DNA of 64,000 nt. Origin: Pseudooceanicola sp. GTDB lineage: Bacteria > Pseudomonadota > Alphaproteobacteria > Rhodobacterales > Rhodobacteraceae. A program made the translations under genes and the position numbers. The DNA is taken from positions 62,001 through 126,000 of the forward strand of contig NZ_JARGNH010000004.1 in the NCBI RefSeq assembly GCF_029213205.1, read 5' to 3'. Below are positions 45,939 to 55,912 of this stretch, in pieces. Position 1 is the stretch's first letter; the number at the start of each line of letters is the position of its first letter. The notes beneath the pieces were generated by a model. That model had not been told where the DNA came from. It searched no databases and saw only the letters and a program-made list of their open reading frames with translations.

Positions 45939-47576
45939 GTGTTCACCAAAACAGTAAGGCTGGCCGTCATTGCGGCCATGTTGGGCGGCGCGCCGATTCC
46001 GGCCCTGGCCAGCGATCTGGGCGCGGCCATCGTCGGCGGCATTATCGGCGGCGCGATCATGAACGGCGCCGGGCAGCAGCGCAAGCGGACCTATCGGAGC
46101 ACCACCTCGTCGGCGACCCGACAGATGCATGCGCAATCGCAGGTGGCGCTGAATTATTTCGGGTTCAATGCCGGATCGGCGGATGGGGTGATGGGATCAC
46201 GCTCGCGCGCGGCGGTCTCCAATTACCAGGTGTTCATGGGCTGGCCGGGCACAGGCCATCTGCAAACCATGGAGCGCGATCTGCTGATCGGGTCCTACAA
46301 CCGCGCCCAGGTCGGCGGCCCGGAAGTGGTCAAGGCGATGCAGCGCGATCCGCAAGGGGTGCGTGGGCTGCTGCTGACCTGGCGCGACGAACGCATGGGG
46401 ATCAATGGCCAACGTCGCGGCGGTGGCTATGCCGGCCTGCCGATCGAGGTGTCAGACGCGGTTGACGAGATTGCCGACAGTTCCGAACCCTCGGCCGAAC
46501 AATTGCTGCAACGCACCGGCTTTATTCAGCTCGCTGATCTGAATAACGACGGGCGCAATGATTACGTGATCGACACGGCGGTGACCGGGTCGAACTTTTG
46601 GTGCGGTCAGTCGCAATGCGCGGTGTTGGTCTTTGCCAGCCAGCCGGATGGCTATCGGCGCAACGATTTCCGCTATCAGCGCAATCCGCAACTGACCAAC
46701 ACCGCCAGCCCGACGATGTTCCAATGCCACCAGTCAAGCTGTGCGATGAAGGACCCGCTGGCCGAGGGCGGTACCCAGATGGTTGCTGCGCCGGCCCCGG
46801 CCCCGGCTCCGACTCCGGCGCAGCCGCCGGTGGTCAGCGCTGCGGCCCCGGCGCCAGCGCCGGCCTCGGGGTTGATGGCGTTGCCGATGGCCGCGCCCGC
46901 TCCCGCTGATCAACCGTCGCTGGCCAGCTATTGTTCCAAGGTGAACCTGCTGACCAGTTCGAACGGCGGCTTTGTCACCGCCGCCGCGATGTCGGATCCC
47001 GATCTGGCCCTGTCGGAACAATTCTGCCTGACCCGCACCTATGCCATCGCCCGTGGCGAGGACATGCTGAAGGCGGTGCAGGGGCTGAGCATCACCCAGG
47101 TCGAACAGCAATGTGACGCCTTCGGCCCGGCCCTGGCGCCGTTTGTGGCGGCGCTGAAAGACAGCGAGGCGGCGCAGGTTCTGCAACAGGTGCAGAAATT
47201 TGTGCTCAGCGCCAATATGACGGTCGAGCAATTGCAGAGTACCGGTGCCATCTGTCTCTACACCGGCTATCGCCGTGACAAGCTGGATGTGGCCCTGGGT
47301 GCCGCGCTGCTGCTCACCGGTGCCGGGCAACAGCCCTATGCCGAACTGGTCGGGCATCACCTTGGCCAGGGCTTTGGCGCCGAGGCGTCGATGGAGCGGG
47401 CGCGCGGCTGGTATCAGCAAGCGCTGAGCGCGCTGGATGGCGGCGCGGCGCCGGTGTTTGCGCCGAACCAACCGGAACGGATCGAGCTGGTTCGCGCGGC
47501 GCTGAACGTCGGCGACAAGGCCCAGGGCGGCAATGCGCCGCAACAGACGTCACTGCCCAGCTTTCTGTTGAAGTAA
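45939..47576 (+). CDS. Secreted protein with peptidoglycan-binding-like domain, unknown
   Basis: 545 aa from GTG 45939, with GGAG 8 nt upstream; a GTG at 45930 is the alternative. Signal peptide [25 protein letters not shown], then a glycine-zipper-like [20 protein letters not shown]_binding_1-like motif follows ([29 protein letters not shown], about residues 63-95). A region with [17 protein letters not shown] and paired Cys ([20 protein letters not shown]) comes next, then a Pro/Ala linker (about 280-325) and a helical C-terminal domain. Periplasmic or envelope location inferred; no named family. Confidence 0.82.
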   Translation: MFTKTVRLAVIAAMLGGAPIPALASDLGAAIVGGIIGGAIMNGAGQQRKRTYRSTTSSATRQMHAQSQVALNYFGFNAGSADGVMGSRSRAAVSNYQVFMGWPGTGHLQTMERDLLIGSYNRAQVGGPEVVKAMQRDPQGVRGLLLTWRDERMGINGQRRGGGYAGLPIEVSDAVDEIADSSEPSAEQLLQRTGFIQLADLNNDGRNDYVIDTAVTGSNFWCGQSQCAVLVFASQPDGYRRNDFRYQRNPQLTNTASPTMFQCHQSSCAMKDPLAEGGTQMVAAPAPAPAPTPAQPPVVSAAAPAPAPASGLMALPMAAPAPADQPSLASYCSKVNLLTSSNGGFVTAAAMSDPDLALSEQFCLTRTYAIARGEDMLKAVQGLSITQVEQQCDAFGPALAPFVAALKDSEAAQVLQQVQKFVLSANMTVEQLQSTGAICLYTGYRRDKLDVALGAALLLTGAGQQPYAELVGHHLGQGFGAEASMERARGWYQQALSALDGGAAPVFAPNQPERIELVRAALNVGDKAQGGNAPQQTSLPSFLLK

Positions 47577-47594
47577 GCTTGGGAAAGCAGAAAG

Positions 47595-47618
47595 CGGCGG
47601 CCCTTTTCGGGGCCGCCG
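47595..47618 (+). terminator. GC-rich terminator-like hairpin
   Basis: CGGCGGCCC (47595-47603), loop TTTTCG, GGGCCGCCG (47610-47618), followed by only TT. It closes the preceding gene before the tRNA. Confidence 0.6.
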
Positions 47619-47745
47619 TTGACCTGTGCAGCACGCGCATTTGCCGACCGGTGACGGTCGCGCAAAATCTGCCCCGCGCCGGACGTTTTGCCTCTTCACA
47701 TTGCACCAACAGGCAGCTATACGGCCCGGCACTGCCTGATCTCGT

Positions 47746-47831
47746 GCGGTCGTGGCGGAATGGTAGACGCGCAGCGTTGAGGTCGCTGTGGGGTAACACC
47801 CGTGAGAGTTCGAGTCTCTCCGACCGCACCA
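47746..47831 (+). tRNA. tRNA-Leu (anticodon GAG)
   Basis: Acceptor GCGGTCG (47746-47752) pairs with CGACCGC (47821-47827); A discriminator, then CCA (47829-47831) encoded. Anticodon stem CAGCG/CGCTG (47772-47776, 47784-47788), loop TTGAGGT, anticodon GAG at 47779-47781, reading CUC/CUU. Long variable arm typical of class-II Leu, and the T-arm GTTCGAGTC. Confidence 0.96.
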
Positions 47832-48014
47832 ACTATCGAACAACCTATCCACTTTGCTTGAACACCTTGGGATAAGGCTTTGTCTGCGCATCCCGGGGTC
47901 CAATGGTTCGGCAAAACCTTCGTTCGGAATGAAACGGGCTCTCGTTATGGGCCTTCTGCCCCCGAAGAGTTCGACGTTTGAGGTTAGCCTGTTCTCCAAC
48001 TGAAAAGACAGACG

Positions 48015-48290
48015 ATGAAGATAAGCCGTTTCAGCGAAGAAGCGGAAGGCGCTGGAAGCCAAGATCGCCCAGCTGAAGAGGTTGCTGGCCGAGAACAGGC
48101 TGGGAACACTGGTTGAGGCCTGGTGCGCGGCGCAGAGCTGTGATCTGGACCATGGCTGAGAAACGATACAGTCAGAAACGGGCCTGTGCCTTGACGGGCA
48201 TCGACTGAAGGATCTGTGGTCGGAGCGACAGCGGTTTGGGTCTCCATTGCCCGGGAATCGATACGACGCATCGATGAGAGGGGCGCCTGC
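48015..48290 (+). pseudogene. Decayed IS3-family transposase (orfA and orfB fragments)
   Basis: MKISRFSEE (48015-48041) is the usual start of IS3 OrfA. The frame then shifts to RKALEAKIAQLKRLLAENRL (48043-48102), the OrfA leucine zipper, so the middle of OrfA is deleted. Further on, KRYSQKRACALTGID (48161-48205) and, in another frame, LKDLWSERQRFG (48205-48240) match the OrfB N-terminus (SQRRAC.. and ERRRFGYRRL). Frameshifts and deletions make it non-functional. The rest of OrfB is missing; no clear terminal repeats were found. It lies 183 bp after tRNA-Leu. Confidence 0.72.
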
Positions 48291-48406
48291 ATGTTCTGCT
48301 TACGCGCCAGGCCGGGCAGGTCAGTCAGCCGCCTGCGCTGCCACCCATTCGGCGGCGCCGCACGGCGCGTCGGCCCGGTCGCGGATCGCGCCGGGCCCGA
48401 TGCAGG

Positions 48407-50128
48407 TCAGTCACGCACCCCGGCAAAGCGGTTCTGCCAATCCTCGCGCTGGGCATCCTCGATCTTGGCAAAGAGGTTGTCCGGAACGCTGAACGGGGCA
48501 CCACCTGGCAGCGCCTCGAAATCCACCGCGGCGCCGGTTGGCCAGGCCTGCCCGGAATTGTCCTCAGGGTCGACGGCGGCCAACAGGGTGGCGGCGGCAT
48601 CCGGGATGAAGGGGGCAGAGAGCAGGGCGTAGAGGCGGATCAGGTTCAGCGACAACCGCACGATGGCGGCGGCGCGATCCGGGTCCTCTTTGAACACCGC
48701 CCAGGGCGCGGCGCTTTGCAGATACTCGTTGCCCGTCACCCAGATCGCGCGCAATTCCTGCGCCGATTTGCGCACTTCGATCGCGTCCATATGCGCCTGA
48801 TAAGCGGCGATGCGCGCCGCCAGATCGGCGATCAGCGCCTGTTCCTGTTCGCCATAGGCGCCGCCCTCTGGTACCGACTCGCCGAATTTGGAGCGGCAGA
48901 ACTTGGTGACCCGGCTGACGAAATTGCCCAGCACGTCGGCCAGATCCTTGTTCACCGAGGTCTGGAAATTGTCCCAGGTGAATTCCGCGTCCGAGCTTTC
49001 GGGCGCATGGCTCAGCAGCCACCAGCGCCAGTAATCGGGCGGCAGGATCTCCAACGCCTGATCCATGAACACCCCGCGCCCGCGCGAGGTCGAGAACTGG
49101 CCGCCGTCATAGTTCAGATAGTTGAACGACTTGATGTAATCGACCAGCTTCCACGGCTCGTCGCTGCCGAGGATGGTGGCGGGGAAGCTGAGGGTGTGGA
49201 ACGGCACGTTATCCTTGCCCATGAACTGGGTATAGGTCACGTCCTCGGCGCCCTTGTCGGTGCGCCACCAGCGCTCCCAATCGGTGCCCTTGCCGGCATC
49301 GACCCATTCCATGGCGCAGGCGATATATTCGATCGGGGCGTCGAACCAGACATAGAAGACCTTGCCGTCCATGCCGCTCCACGGGGCGCCGTCGAACTGC
49401 GCCGGGACGCCCCAGTTCAGGTCGCGGGTGATGCCGCGATCCTGTAGCCCGTCGCCGTCGGTCAGCCATTTCTTGGCGATCGAAGTGGTCAGAACCGGCC
49501 AGCCTTCGCGGGTGTCGATCCATTTTTCAAGCTGCGCGCGCATCTTGGATTGCAGCAGATACAGGTGCTTGGTCTCGCGCATCTCCAGATCGGTGGCGCC
49601 AGAAATGGTGGAATGCGGGTTGATCAGGTCAACCGGGTCAAGCTGCTTTGTGCAATTGTCGCATTGATCGCCACGGGCGCTTTCAAAGCCGCAATTGGGG
49701 CAGGTGCCCTCGATATAGCGGTCCGGCAGGTACCGCCCGTCGGTGGGCGAATACATCTGGGTCTCAGAGCGCTCTTCGATCAACCCGTTTTCAAACAGCT
49801 TCACGGCAAGATGCTGGGTCAGCTTCTGGTTATGCGCACTGGAGGAGCGCCCGAAATGATCGAAGCTGAGCGCGAACCGGCGGGCGATATCGGCCTGCAC
49901 CTCGTGCATCTCGGCGCAATATTCGGCCACCGGCTTGCCGGCCTTGGCGGCGGCCAGCTCCGCAGGCGTGCCGTGTTCGTCGGTGGCGCAAATAAACATC
50001 ACCTCGTGGCCACGACCGCGCTGGTAGCGGGCAAAGAGGTCGGCGGGCAATTGGCTGCCGACCAAATTGCCCAGATGCTTGATCCCGTTGATATAAGGAA
50101 TGGCCGAAGTGATCAGATGCCGTGCCAT
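48407..50128 (-). CDS. metG: Methionyl-tRNA synthetase
   Basis: Charges initiator and elongator tRNA-Met. 573 aa: class-I signature in [27 protein letters not shown], a zinc knuckle [17 protein letters not shown] (about residues 145-160), [15 protein letters not shown] and [10 protein letters not shown] in place of KMSKS-type KFSKSRG. The anticodon-binding helical domain follows; there is no C-terminal tRNA-binding extension. Upstream of its end is the IS3 remnant. Confidence 0.97.
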   Translation of the reverse strand: MARHLITSAIPYINGIKHLGNLVGSQLPADLFARYQRGRGHEVMFICATDEHGTPAELAAAKAGKPVAEYCAEMHEVQADIARRFALSFDHFGRSSSAHNQKLTQHLAVKLFENGLIEERSETQMYSPTDGRYLPDRYIEGTCPNCGFESARGDQCDNCTKQLDPVDLINPHSTISGATDLEMRETKHLYLLQSKMRAQLEKWIDTREGWPVLTTSIAKKWLTDGDGLQDRGITRDLNWGVPAQFDGAPWSGMDGKVFYVWFDAPIEYIACAMEWVDAGKGTDWERWWRTDKGAEDVTYTQFMGKDNVPFHTLSFPATILGSDEPWKLVDYIKSFNYLNYDGGQFSTSRGRGVFMDQALEILPPDYWRWWLLSHAPESSDAEFTWDNFQTSVNKDLADVLGNFVSRVTKFCRSKFGESVPEGGAYGEQEQALIADLAARIAAYQAHMDAIEVRKSAQELRAIWVTGNEYLQSAAPWAVFKEDPDRAAAIVRLSLNLIRLYALLSAPFIPDAAATLLAAVDPEDNSGQAWPTGAAVDFEALPGGAPFSVPDNLFAKIEDAQREDWQNRFAGVRD

Positions 50129-50189
50129 GTCGCGCGCCCCTTGACTGCTTTGGCATCCGTTTAGCGGGCGCAGCGCCTGAGGGCCAGAG

Positions 50190-50213
50190 GGCAGGGCACC
50201 CGGGCGCCCTGCC
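50190..50213. terminator. Hairpin between metG and the SDR gene
   Basis: GGCAGGGC (50190-50197) and GCCCTGCC (50206-50213) with an 8-nt loop. It lies 18 nt beyond the SDR stop; no T tract on the minus strand. Confidence 0.35.
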
Positions 50214-50230
50214 TGGTCTTATTCGCCGCC

Positions 50231-50977
50231 TCAGCGCGCGGTATAGCCGCCATCGACAAGGTGATATGACCCGGTGATGAAACTGGCCTGGTCTGACAAC
50301 AGGTAGAGCGCTAGCGAAGACACCTCTTCGGGTGTGCCCATCCGCCCCAGCGCATGTAGCGAGGAGATATAATCGCTGGTCGCCTGATCGAAACGCTCAT
50401 CGACCAGCGGCGTGTGGATAAAGCCGGGGCCGATGGCATTGATCCGCACCTTGTCGGCGGCATGGTCCAGCGCTGCGGTCTTGGTCAGCCCGACAACACC
50501 ATGCTTGGCCGCGACATAGGCCGGGGCGGTGGCAAATCCGACCGAGCCGAGGATCGAGGCGATGTTGACCACCGCGCCGCCGCCTGCCGCGGTGATCGCG
50601 GGTATGCCATAGCGCAGCCCGTAAAACACCCCGTTCAGGTTGATGCTGATCACCTTTTGCCAGGTGTCGACCGGGTAATTGCCGGTTGGCTCTCCGGCGC
50701 CACCGACCCCGGCATTGTTGACCATCAGGTGCAGCGCCCCGGTTTCCTTGACCGCGAAATCGACCATCGCCTTGACCTGATCGGGATCGGAGACATCGGC
50801 CTGGGTCGCCAGCGCGCCATGGCCAATGGTCTTGGCCATGGCTTGCGCCTTGGCCAGATCGAGATCGGCCAGCACCACCCGGGCACCGCTGGCCGCCAGG
50901 TCGCGGGCTATCGCCGCGCCGATGCCGGATGCCGCGCCGGTGACCAGCGCGGTCTTGCCATCAAATCGAATATCCAT
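50231..50977 (-). CDS. Short-chain dehydrogenase/reductase
   Basis: 248 aa from ATG 50977 with GGGGAGAG upstream. Classical SDR: NAD(P) motif TGAASGIG (about residues 12-19), NNAGVGG, catalytic Ser in NIASILGSVG, YVAAK (Tyr-Lys) near 152, and INAIGPGFIHTPL. The Asp in LADLD after beta-2 favours NAD over NADP. The substrate is not readable. A longer upstream in-frame start is possible but less well supported. Confidence 0.92.
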   Translation of the reverse strand: MDIRFDGKTALVTGAASGIGAAIARDLAASGARVVLADLDLAKAQAMAKTIGHGALATQADVSDPDQVKAMVDFAVKETGALHLMVNNAGVGGAGEPTGNYPVDTWQKVISINLNGVFYGLRYGIPAITAAGGGAVVNIASILGSVGFATAPAYVAAKHGVVGLTKTAALDHAADKVRINAIGPGFIHTPLVDERFDQATSDYISSLHALGRMGTPEEVSSLALYLLSDQASFITGSYHLVDGGYTAR

Positions 50978-51166
50978 CAGGTTTCTCTCCCCTCGGGTGA
51001 AGCGCATTTCCTGCACTGAAAGTGGCCATCCTTGCTGCCGCTGCCAAGGGGGGTGCGGCAGGATCGCCCCGGCGGCGGGTGAATTGTTTGTCGCGCCCCA
51101 CGCTCCTGCGTTCGACTTTCGGTAACCTCAGCCTTGTAGAACAGCGCGGATCGCGATGGAGCCAGC

Positions 51167-52210
51167 ATGCAAAAATCCCCACTTGGGCGCAGCAACCTGA
51201 AGGTCAGCCGCTATGGCCTCGGCACCATGACCTGGGGCGGGCCGACGCCGATGGATATCGCCCATGGTCAGATCGACAGGGCGTTGGCGCATGGCATCAA
51301 CCTGATCGACACCGCCGAGATCTATCCGGCCGCGCCGCCGCGGGCGGAAACCGTGGGGCGGAGCGAGCGGATCATCGGGCTGTGGTTCGAAAAGAACAGC
51401 CGCCGCAGCGATGTCATTCTGGCAACCCAGCACAGCGGCATCGGCCAGAACCTGGTGCGTCACGGCGCGCCAATCGGGCCAGAGACGATCCGCGACGGGG
51501 TTGAGGGTGCCCTTCGTCGGCTGAGGACCGATTACATCGACCTGTTCCAATTCCATTGGCCGAACCGCGACACCTATCACAAACGCGGGGCAGAGCCCGC
51601 CGTCGCCCATAGGCCGGACCCGGCTGCCATCGTGCAGACTATGGCTGATTCCCTTGGCGCGCTTGCGGTCGAGCAGCGGCGCGGCACCATCCGCCACTTC
51701 GGACTGAGCAATGAAACCGTCTGGGGCATGGCGCAGTGGCTGCGGCTGGCCGAGGCCGGGGCCGGGCCGCGCCCGGTGAGCGTGCAGAACGAATATTCGC
51801 TGCTCTGCCGCCAACATGAGTTCGACATGGCAGAACTCTGTCGCAACGAGGATCTGGGGCTGCTGGCCTATGCACCGCTGGCGGTCGGGCTGCTGACCGG
51901 CAAATACCAGGGGCGCAAGCGACTTGCGATGGCACGGATCGCGCTGATGCCGGATCTGGGCGGGCGCCGGACGCCGTGCGCCGAATTGGCGGTGGATGCG
52001 TATCTCGACATCGCCTTCAAGCATGACCTGGATATTGTCGGCATGGCGCTGGCCTGGGTGGCGGGGCGGCCGACCACCGCCTCGGTGGTATTTGGCGCCA
52101 CCGACCTGGCGCAGCTTGACCGCATCCTGTCGCAGACCGATCTGCGCCTGAGCGATGCGGCCCTTGCCGATATCGAAATCGCCAGCCGCGCGCATCCGAT
52201 GCCGTTCTGA
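51167..52210 (+). CDS. Aldo/keto reductase (Tas-like) with substituted catalytic Lys
   Basis: 347 aa, TIM-barrel NADPH oxidoreductase family. LKVSRYGLGTMTWGG at the N-terminus; catalytic D48 and Y53 in LIDTAEIYPAAP; H131 in FQFHWPNRDTY. The position of the tetrad Lys reads VILATQHSG (Q88) instead of ATK. Cofactor region: VNEYSLL-like VQNEYSLL and ALAWVAGRPTTASVVFGA. Loss of the Lys should weaken classical reductase chemistry. No operon partner within 100 bp. Confidence 0.9.
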   Translation: MQKSPLGRSNLKVSRYGLGTMTWGGPTPMDIAHGQIDRALAHGINLIDTAEIYPAAPPRAETVGRSERIIGLWFEKNSRRSDVILATQHSGIGQNLVRHGAPIGPETIRDGVEGALRRLRTDYIDLFQFHWPNRDTYHKRGAEPAVAHRPDPAAIVQTMADSLGALAVEQRRGTIRHFGLSNETVWGMAQWLRLAEAGAGPRPVSVQNEYSLLCRQHEFDMAELCRNEDLGLLAYAPLAVGLLTGKYQGRKRLAMARIALMPDLGGRRTPCAELAVDAYLDIAFKHDLDIVGMALAWVAGRPTTASVVFGATDLAQLDRILSQTDLRLSDAALADIEIASRAHPMPF

Positions 52211-52343
52211 TTGCCATGCCCAATTGACCACATCTGACACAATAGGTGTCGGTGTTGGCGTTTTCAGCTTGCACCGCGCCGCCGCGCCGCCTTCCATCGT
52301 CGGGGTATACAGTTAGCCGCGCTGCCACGCGGTGGGGGGACCA

Positions 52344-53264
52344 ATGCCGCTGCGGATGAACCGTGAGGTTTTCATCACCTGCGCCGTGACCGGATCAGGT
52401 CAGACGCAGGACAAATCCCTACATGTGCCGCGTGCCCCCGCCGACATCGCCGCCAGCGCCATCGCGGCGGCGCGGGCCGGTGCAGCGGCGGTGCATATCC
52501 ATGTGCGTGATCCTGACACCGGCGCCCCGTCGCGTGACCAGAAACTGTATCGTGAGGTGACGGAAAGGATCCGCGCCGCCGATGTCGATGTGGTGCTGAA
52601 CCTGACCGCCGGGATGGGCGGTGATCTGGTGCTGGGCGGCGCAGAGGCGCCGCTGCCGCCCGCTGATGGCACCGACATGATCGGCGCCGCCGAGCGGCTG
52701 GCGCATGTCGCCGACTGTCGCCCCGAAATCTGCACCCTCGATTGCGGCACGATGAATTTTGCCGAAAACGACTATGTGATGACCAACAGCCCGGGGATGC
52801 TGCGCGCGATGGCGGTTATGATCCGCGACATGGGGGTGACGCCCGAGGTTGAATGCTTTGACAGCGGCCATCTCTGGTTTGCCCGGCAATTGGCCGAAGA
52901 GGGGCATCTGGCGACCCCGGCGCTGGTGCAGCTCTGCATGGGGGTGCCCTGGGGTGCGCCGGATGATCTGGCGACCTTTCTGGCGATGGTTGGCAACCTG
53001 CCCGCAGGCTGGCGCTTTTCCGCCTTCGGGATTGGTCGCCAGCAAATGCCCTATGTTGCCGCCAGTGTGTTGGCGGGCGGTCATGTCCGGGTCGGGCTTG
53101 AGGACAACCTCTGGCTCGGCCAGGGCCAGCCTGCGACCAATGCCGACCTGGTCGCCCGGGCGGTGACCATAATCGAGGCGCTGGGCGGGCAGGTGCGGGA
53201 TGCGGCGGCGATGCGCGCCGACCTCGGGCTGACCCGTCGCGCGCCGCTGGCGGTGGCGCCATGA
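52344..53264 (+). CDS. 3-dehydrocarnitine:acetyl-CoA betainyltransferase, BKACE family
   Basis: 306 aa from ATG 52344 after GGGGGGA. BKACE (beta-keto acid cleavage) fold: FITCAVTGSGQTQDKS, the metal motif VHIHVRD, LNLTAGMGG, TLDCGTMNFAE and VRVGLEDNLWLGQGQPATN. Next to an L-carnitine dehydrogenase fusion, the expected reaction is 3-dehydrocarnitine plus acetyl-CoA to betainyl-CoA plus acetoacetate. Other BKACE substrates cannot be excluded. It overlaps the next gene by 4 nt (53261-53264). A short dyad GACAC-N5-GTGTC (52236-52250) and a TATACA (-10-like) lie upstream. Confidence 0.9.
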   Translation: MPLRMNREVFITCAVTGSGQTQDKSLHVPRAPADIAASAIAAARAGAAAVHIHVRDPDTGAPSRDQKLYREVTERIRAADVDVVLNLTAGMGGDLVLGGAEAPLPPADGTDMIGAAERLAHVADCRPEICTLDCGTMNFAENDYVMTNSPGMLRAMAVMIRDMGVTPEVECFDSGHLWFARQLAEEGHLATPALVQLCMGVPWGAPDDLATFLAMVGNLPAGWRFSAFGIGRQQMPYVAASVLAGGHVRVGLEDNLWLGQGQPATNADLVARAVTIIEALGGQVRDAAAMRADLGLTRRAPLAVAP

Positions 53265-54736
53265 CCCGGTCGGTGGCGATCATCGGCGGCGGCGTCATCG
53301 GCGCGGGCTGGGCGGCGCGATTCCTGCTGAACGGCTGGGAGGTGCGGGTGTTCGACCCGGAACCGGGGGCGGCGGCGCGGGTCGAGGCGGTGATCGACCG
53401 GGCCCGGCGCGCCCTGCCGGGGCTGGGCGATGTCGCCTTGCCCGCCGAGGGGCGCCTGCGGTTCTGTTCTTTGATGTCCGAGGCGGTCAGCGACGCGGAA
53501 TGGATTCAGGAAAGTGTGCCGGAGCGGCTGGAACTGAAACAAACGCTCTATCAAAAGCTGCAGGAACATGCCGATCCTGCGGCGGTTCTGGCCTCGTCCA
53601 CCTCGGGATTCACCCCAAGCGAGCTGCAGCTGGCCTCAAACAATCCCGGCCAGATCATCGTCGCGCATCCGTTCCACCCGGTCTATCTGCTGCCGCTGGT
53701 CGAGGTTGTGCACAGTGCCAGGAACCACCCGGATATGTTGGAAAACGCCCATGATGTCCTGACCGACCTGGGCATGTTCCCGCTGCGGGTGCGCGGCGAG
53801 CTCCCCGCCCATATTGCCGACCGGCTGCTGGAAGCGGTCTGGCGCGAGGCGCTGTGGCTGATCAAGGATGGCGTTGCCACCACCCAGGATGTCGATGAGG
53901 CGATCCGCATGGGCTTTGGCTTGCGCTGGGCGCAGATGGGGCTGTTTGAGAGCTATCGCATCGCCGGTGGCCCCGGCGGCATGGCGCATTTCCTCAAGCA
54001 ATTTGGTCCGGCGCTGCACTGGCCCTGGAGCAAGCTGACCAATGTGCCAAGGCTCGACGATGAGCTGATCGCCCAGATCGCCGAACAATCGGATGACCAA
54101 TCCGGCGATTTCAGCCTCGACCAGCTTGAGGATCAGCGCGACCGCAATCTGGTCGGCATTCTGCGGTCGCTGATGGCCGAAGGGTCTGGTGCCGGCAAGG
54201 TTCTGCGCAAACGCGATGTGGCCCGCGCCGCCGATCTGGGCCTGCCCCGGCGTCTGGCCGATGTCGCCGATCCGACAAGGCCGATTGTGACAGTGTCGCG
54301 GGCGGTGCCGCTCGACTGGCTGGATTACAACGGCCACATGACCGAGTCGCGCTATCTGGATGCCTTTGGCCATGCCACCGACGCGATCATGGCGATCATT
54401 GGCTGCGATGCCGATTATATCGCCACCGGCGGCAGTTTCTTTACCGTGGAAACCCACATCCGGCATCTGGACGAGGCCCGGGCCGGGGCGCCGCTGCGCA
54501 TCGAAAGCCGCCTGTTGGCGGGGGATGGCAAGCGTATGCAGCTTTGGCACGAAATGTATTCCGGTGACCGGCTGCTGGCGACCGGCGAACATCTGCAGCT
54601 GCATGTCAGCCTGGACAGTCGCCGGGTCTGCCCTGCCGCCGCGCCGGTGGCGGCGGCGATGCGGACGCTGGCCAAGGCGCAGGCGGATCTGCCCCGTCCC
54701 GAGGGGGCCGGGCGTGCGGTTGGCGATCCGCGTTAG
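53261..54736 (+). CDS. lcdH: L-carnitine dehydrogenase fused to a thioesterase domain
   Basis: 491 aa. The N-terminal 3-hydroxyacyl-CoA-dehydrogenase-type NAD domain has IIGGGVIGAGWAARFLLNGW, STSGFTPSELQ, AHPFHPVYLLPLVEVV and DEAIRMGFGLRWAQMG. From about residue 345 there is a hotdog thioesterase (LDYNGHMTESRYLDAFGHATD, FFTVETHIRHLDEARAG). The fusion predicts oxidation of L-carnitine to 3-dehydrocarnitine and hydrolysis of the betainyl-CoA formed by the upstream BKACE enzyme, releasing glycine betaine. The symbol follows common usage. Its 3' end overlaps the convergent XRE gene by 4 nt. Confidence 0.92.
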   Translation: MTRSVAIIGGGVIGAGWAARFLLNGWEVRVFDPEPGAAARVEAVIDRARRALPGLGDVALPAEGRLRFCSLMSEAVSDAEWIQESVPERLELKQTLYQKLQEHADPAAVLASSTSGFTPSELQLASNNPGQIIVAHPFHPVYLLPLVEVVHSARNHPDMLENAHDVLTDLGMFPLRVRGELPAHIADRLLEAVWREALWLIKDGVATTQDVDEAIRMGFGLRWAQMGLFESYRIAGGPGGMAHFLKQFGPALHWPWSKLTNVPRLDDELIAQIAEQSDDQSGDFSLDQLEDQRDRNLVGILRSLMAEGSGAGKVLRKRDVARAADLGLPRRLADVADPTRPIVTVSRAVPLDWLDYNGHMTESRYLDAFGHATDAIMAIIGCDADYIATGGSFFTVETHIRHLDEARAGAPLRIESRLLAGDGKRMQLWHEMYSGDRLLATGEHLQLHVSLDSRRVCPAAAPVAAAMRTLAKAQADLPRPEGAGRAVGDPR

Positions 54737-55590
54737 GTCTGGCGCAACAGCCGGGTCAGATGCGCGGTGATCTCACGATCCGAGACGCTGGCCTGGCGCA
54801 CCAATTGATCGAAATGCGCGGTTAAGGCCTGCACCCGCACGCTGTCGCGAAAGGCCAGGTAGTTCTGCCCGGCATAGAGCACCGCCAACAGCGGCCCGAA
54901 CACGGTGATCGGCGAGGAAAACAGCCGCCGCGCATCAAACAGGTAGAGCCGCAGCCGCGGATAAAGCGCCTCATTCAACTCGATAAACTGCTCGATCTGT
55001 TCGCGCCGGGTGGCGGCGGGCAGGCCCCGGTAATAGCCTTCGCCGCGGGCGAAACTGTCCATCTCATGCAGCGGCAGGGCGATTTCATAATCCGACCTGG
55101 CCGCGCGCATCCAATGCAGGCGATCCTCGGACGCGCCGATGGCCTGTGACGTGGTGCGGCCCAGATGCGGGGTATATTCCCATTCCAGCACCGCCCGGGT
55201 CTTGAGCATATCGGGCAGGGCGGCGGGGACATGGCGGACCTTGTAGCCCGCCGCCTCCTGATGCCAGGCAAAGATCTGTTCATCCACCAGCGCGCGCGGC
55301 GCGGCGGTGAGGGTCAGCGAGGTGGCCAGCAAATCGGCAGCGGTTTCCGGTCGGTCCGACAGCGACAGCAGCCAATCGGTCGAGACGCCAAGTGCCGAGG
55401 CGCATTCGCCGATCACCTGCGCATTCGGCAGGCGCGCGCCTGTGCCTTTCAGCAATTGCGACACGGTCGAGCGGTCGACCCCGGTGGCGCGGGCCAGGGC
55501 GCTCTGGCTCATGCCACGCCGGGACAGCGCCTGTCCCAGCCGATGACGGAATTGGATGGCGCGTTGGCGTTTGTCGACAGAATCCGTCAT
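54733..55590 (-). CDS. XRE-family regulator with large C-terminal sensor region
   Basis: 285 aa. HTH_3 at residues about 15-75 (LGQALSRRGMSQSALARATGVDRSTVSQLLKG, ASALGVSTDWLLSLSD). The 200-residue C-terminal domain is of unknown fold, with WEYTPHLGRTTSQAIGASEDRLHWMRAARSDYEIALPLHEM. It is convergent with the carnitine pair; this regulator type sits beside carnitine dehydrogenase in related genomes, so carnitine or betaine response is inferred. Confidence 0.87.
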   Translation of the reverse strand: MTDSVDKRQRAIQFRHRLGQALSRRGMSQSALARATGVDRSTVSQLLKGTGARLPNAQVIGECASALGVSTDWLLSLSDRPETAADLLATSLTLTAAPRALVDEQIFAWHQEAAGYKVRHVPAALPDMLKTRAVLEWEYTPHLGRTTSQAIGASEDRLHWMRAARSDYEIALPLHEMDSFARGEGYYRGLPAATRREQIEQFIELNEALYPRLRLYLFDARRLFSSPITVFGPLLAVLYAGQNYLAFRDSVRVQALTAHFDQLVRQASVSDREITAHLTRLLRQT

Positions 55591-55708
55591 GTGTTTCTAG
55601 TTATCACCATATGTCGGCTTTGTTAATCACATTCGGAATTCTGCACCCGGGCCGGTTCCGGTAACGCTTCGATGAAAGCGCCAGAGGACAGCGGCGCGAC
55701 GGAGGCCT

Positions 55709-55912
55709 ATGGAAACGCGACGACGGACTTTGGTGAAATCAACGCTTTGGGCCAGCCTGGGCCTGGTGGTGATGTGTGGTGTCGGCCTGTTCTTTACCGG
55801 CTCGATTGCGCTGGGCGGGCAGATGGCGTTGCTGAACGCCGGTCTCGGGCTGGCGATGTACGCGGTTTATGAGCGGATTTGGGCGCGGATCTCCTGGGGC
55901 CGCGATGGCTGA
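55709..55912 (+). CDS. DUF2061 small membrane protein
   Basis: 67 aa, two membrane helices (about 13-33 and 37-55) of the DUF2061 family: RRTLVKSTLWASLGLVVM, GSIALGGQMALLNAGLGLAMYAVYERIWARISWGR. Its end overlaps the next gene's ATG by 8 nt. Function unknown; homologues often precede sulfate-assimilation or membrane enzymes. Confidence 0.88.
   Translation: METRRRTLVKSTLWASLGLVVMCGVGLFFTGSIALGGQMALLNAGLGLAMYAVYERIWARISWGRDG

Noticed and set aside
47832-48406. tRNA-integrated genomic island
   Set aside because: Only 575 bp separate the tRNA from metG, with no integrase and no direct repeat of the tRNA 3' end; just an IS remnant.
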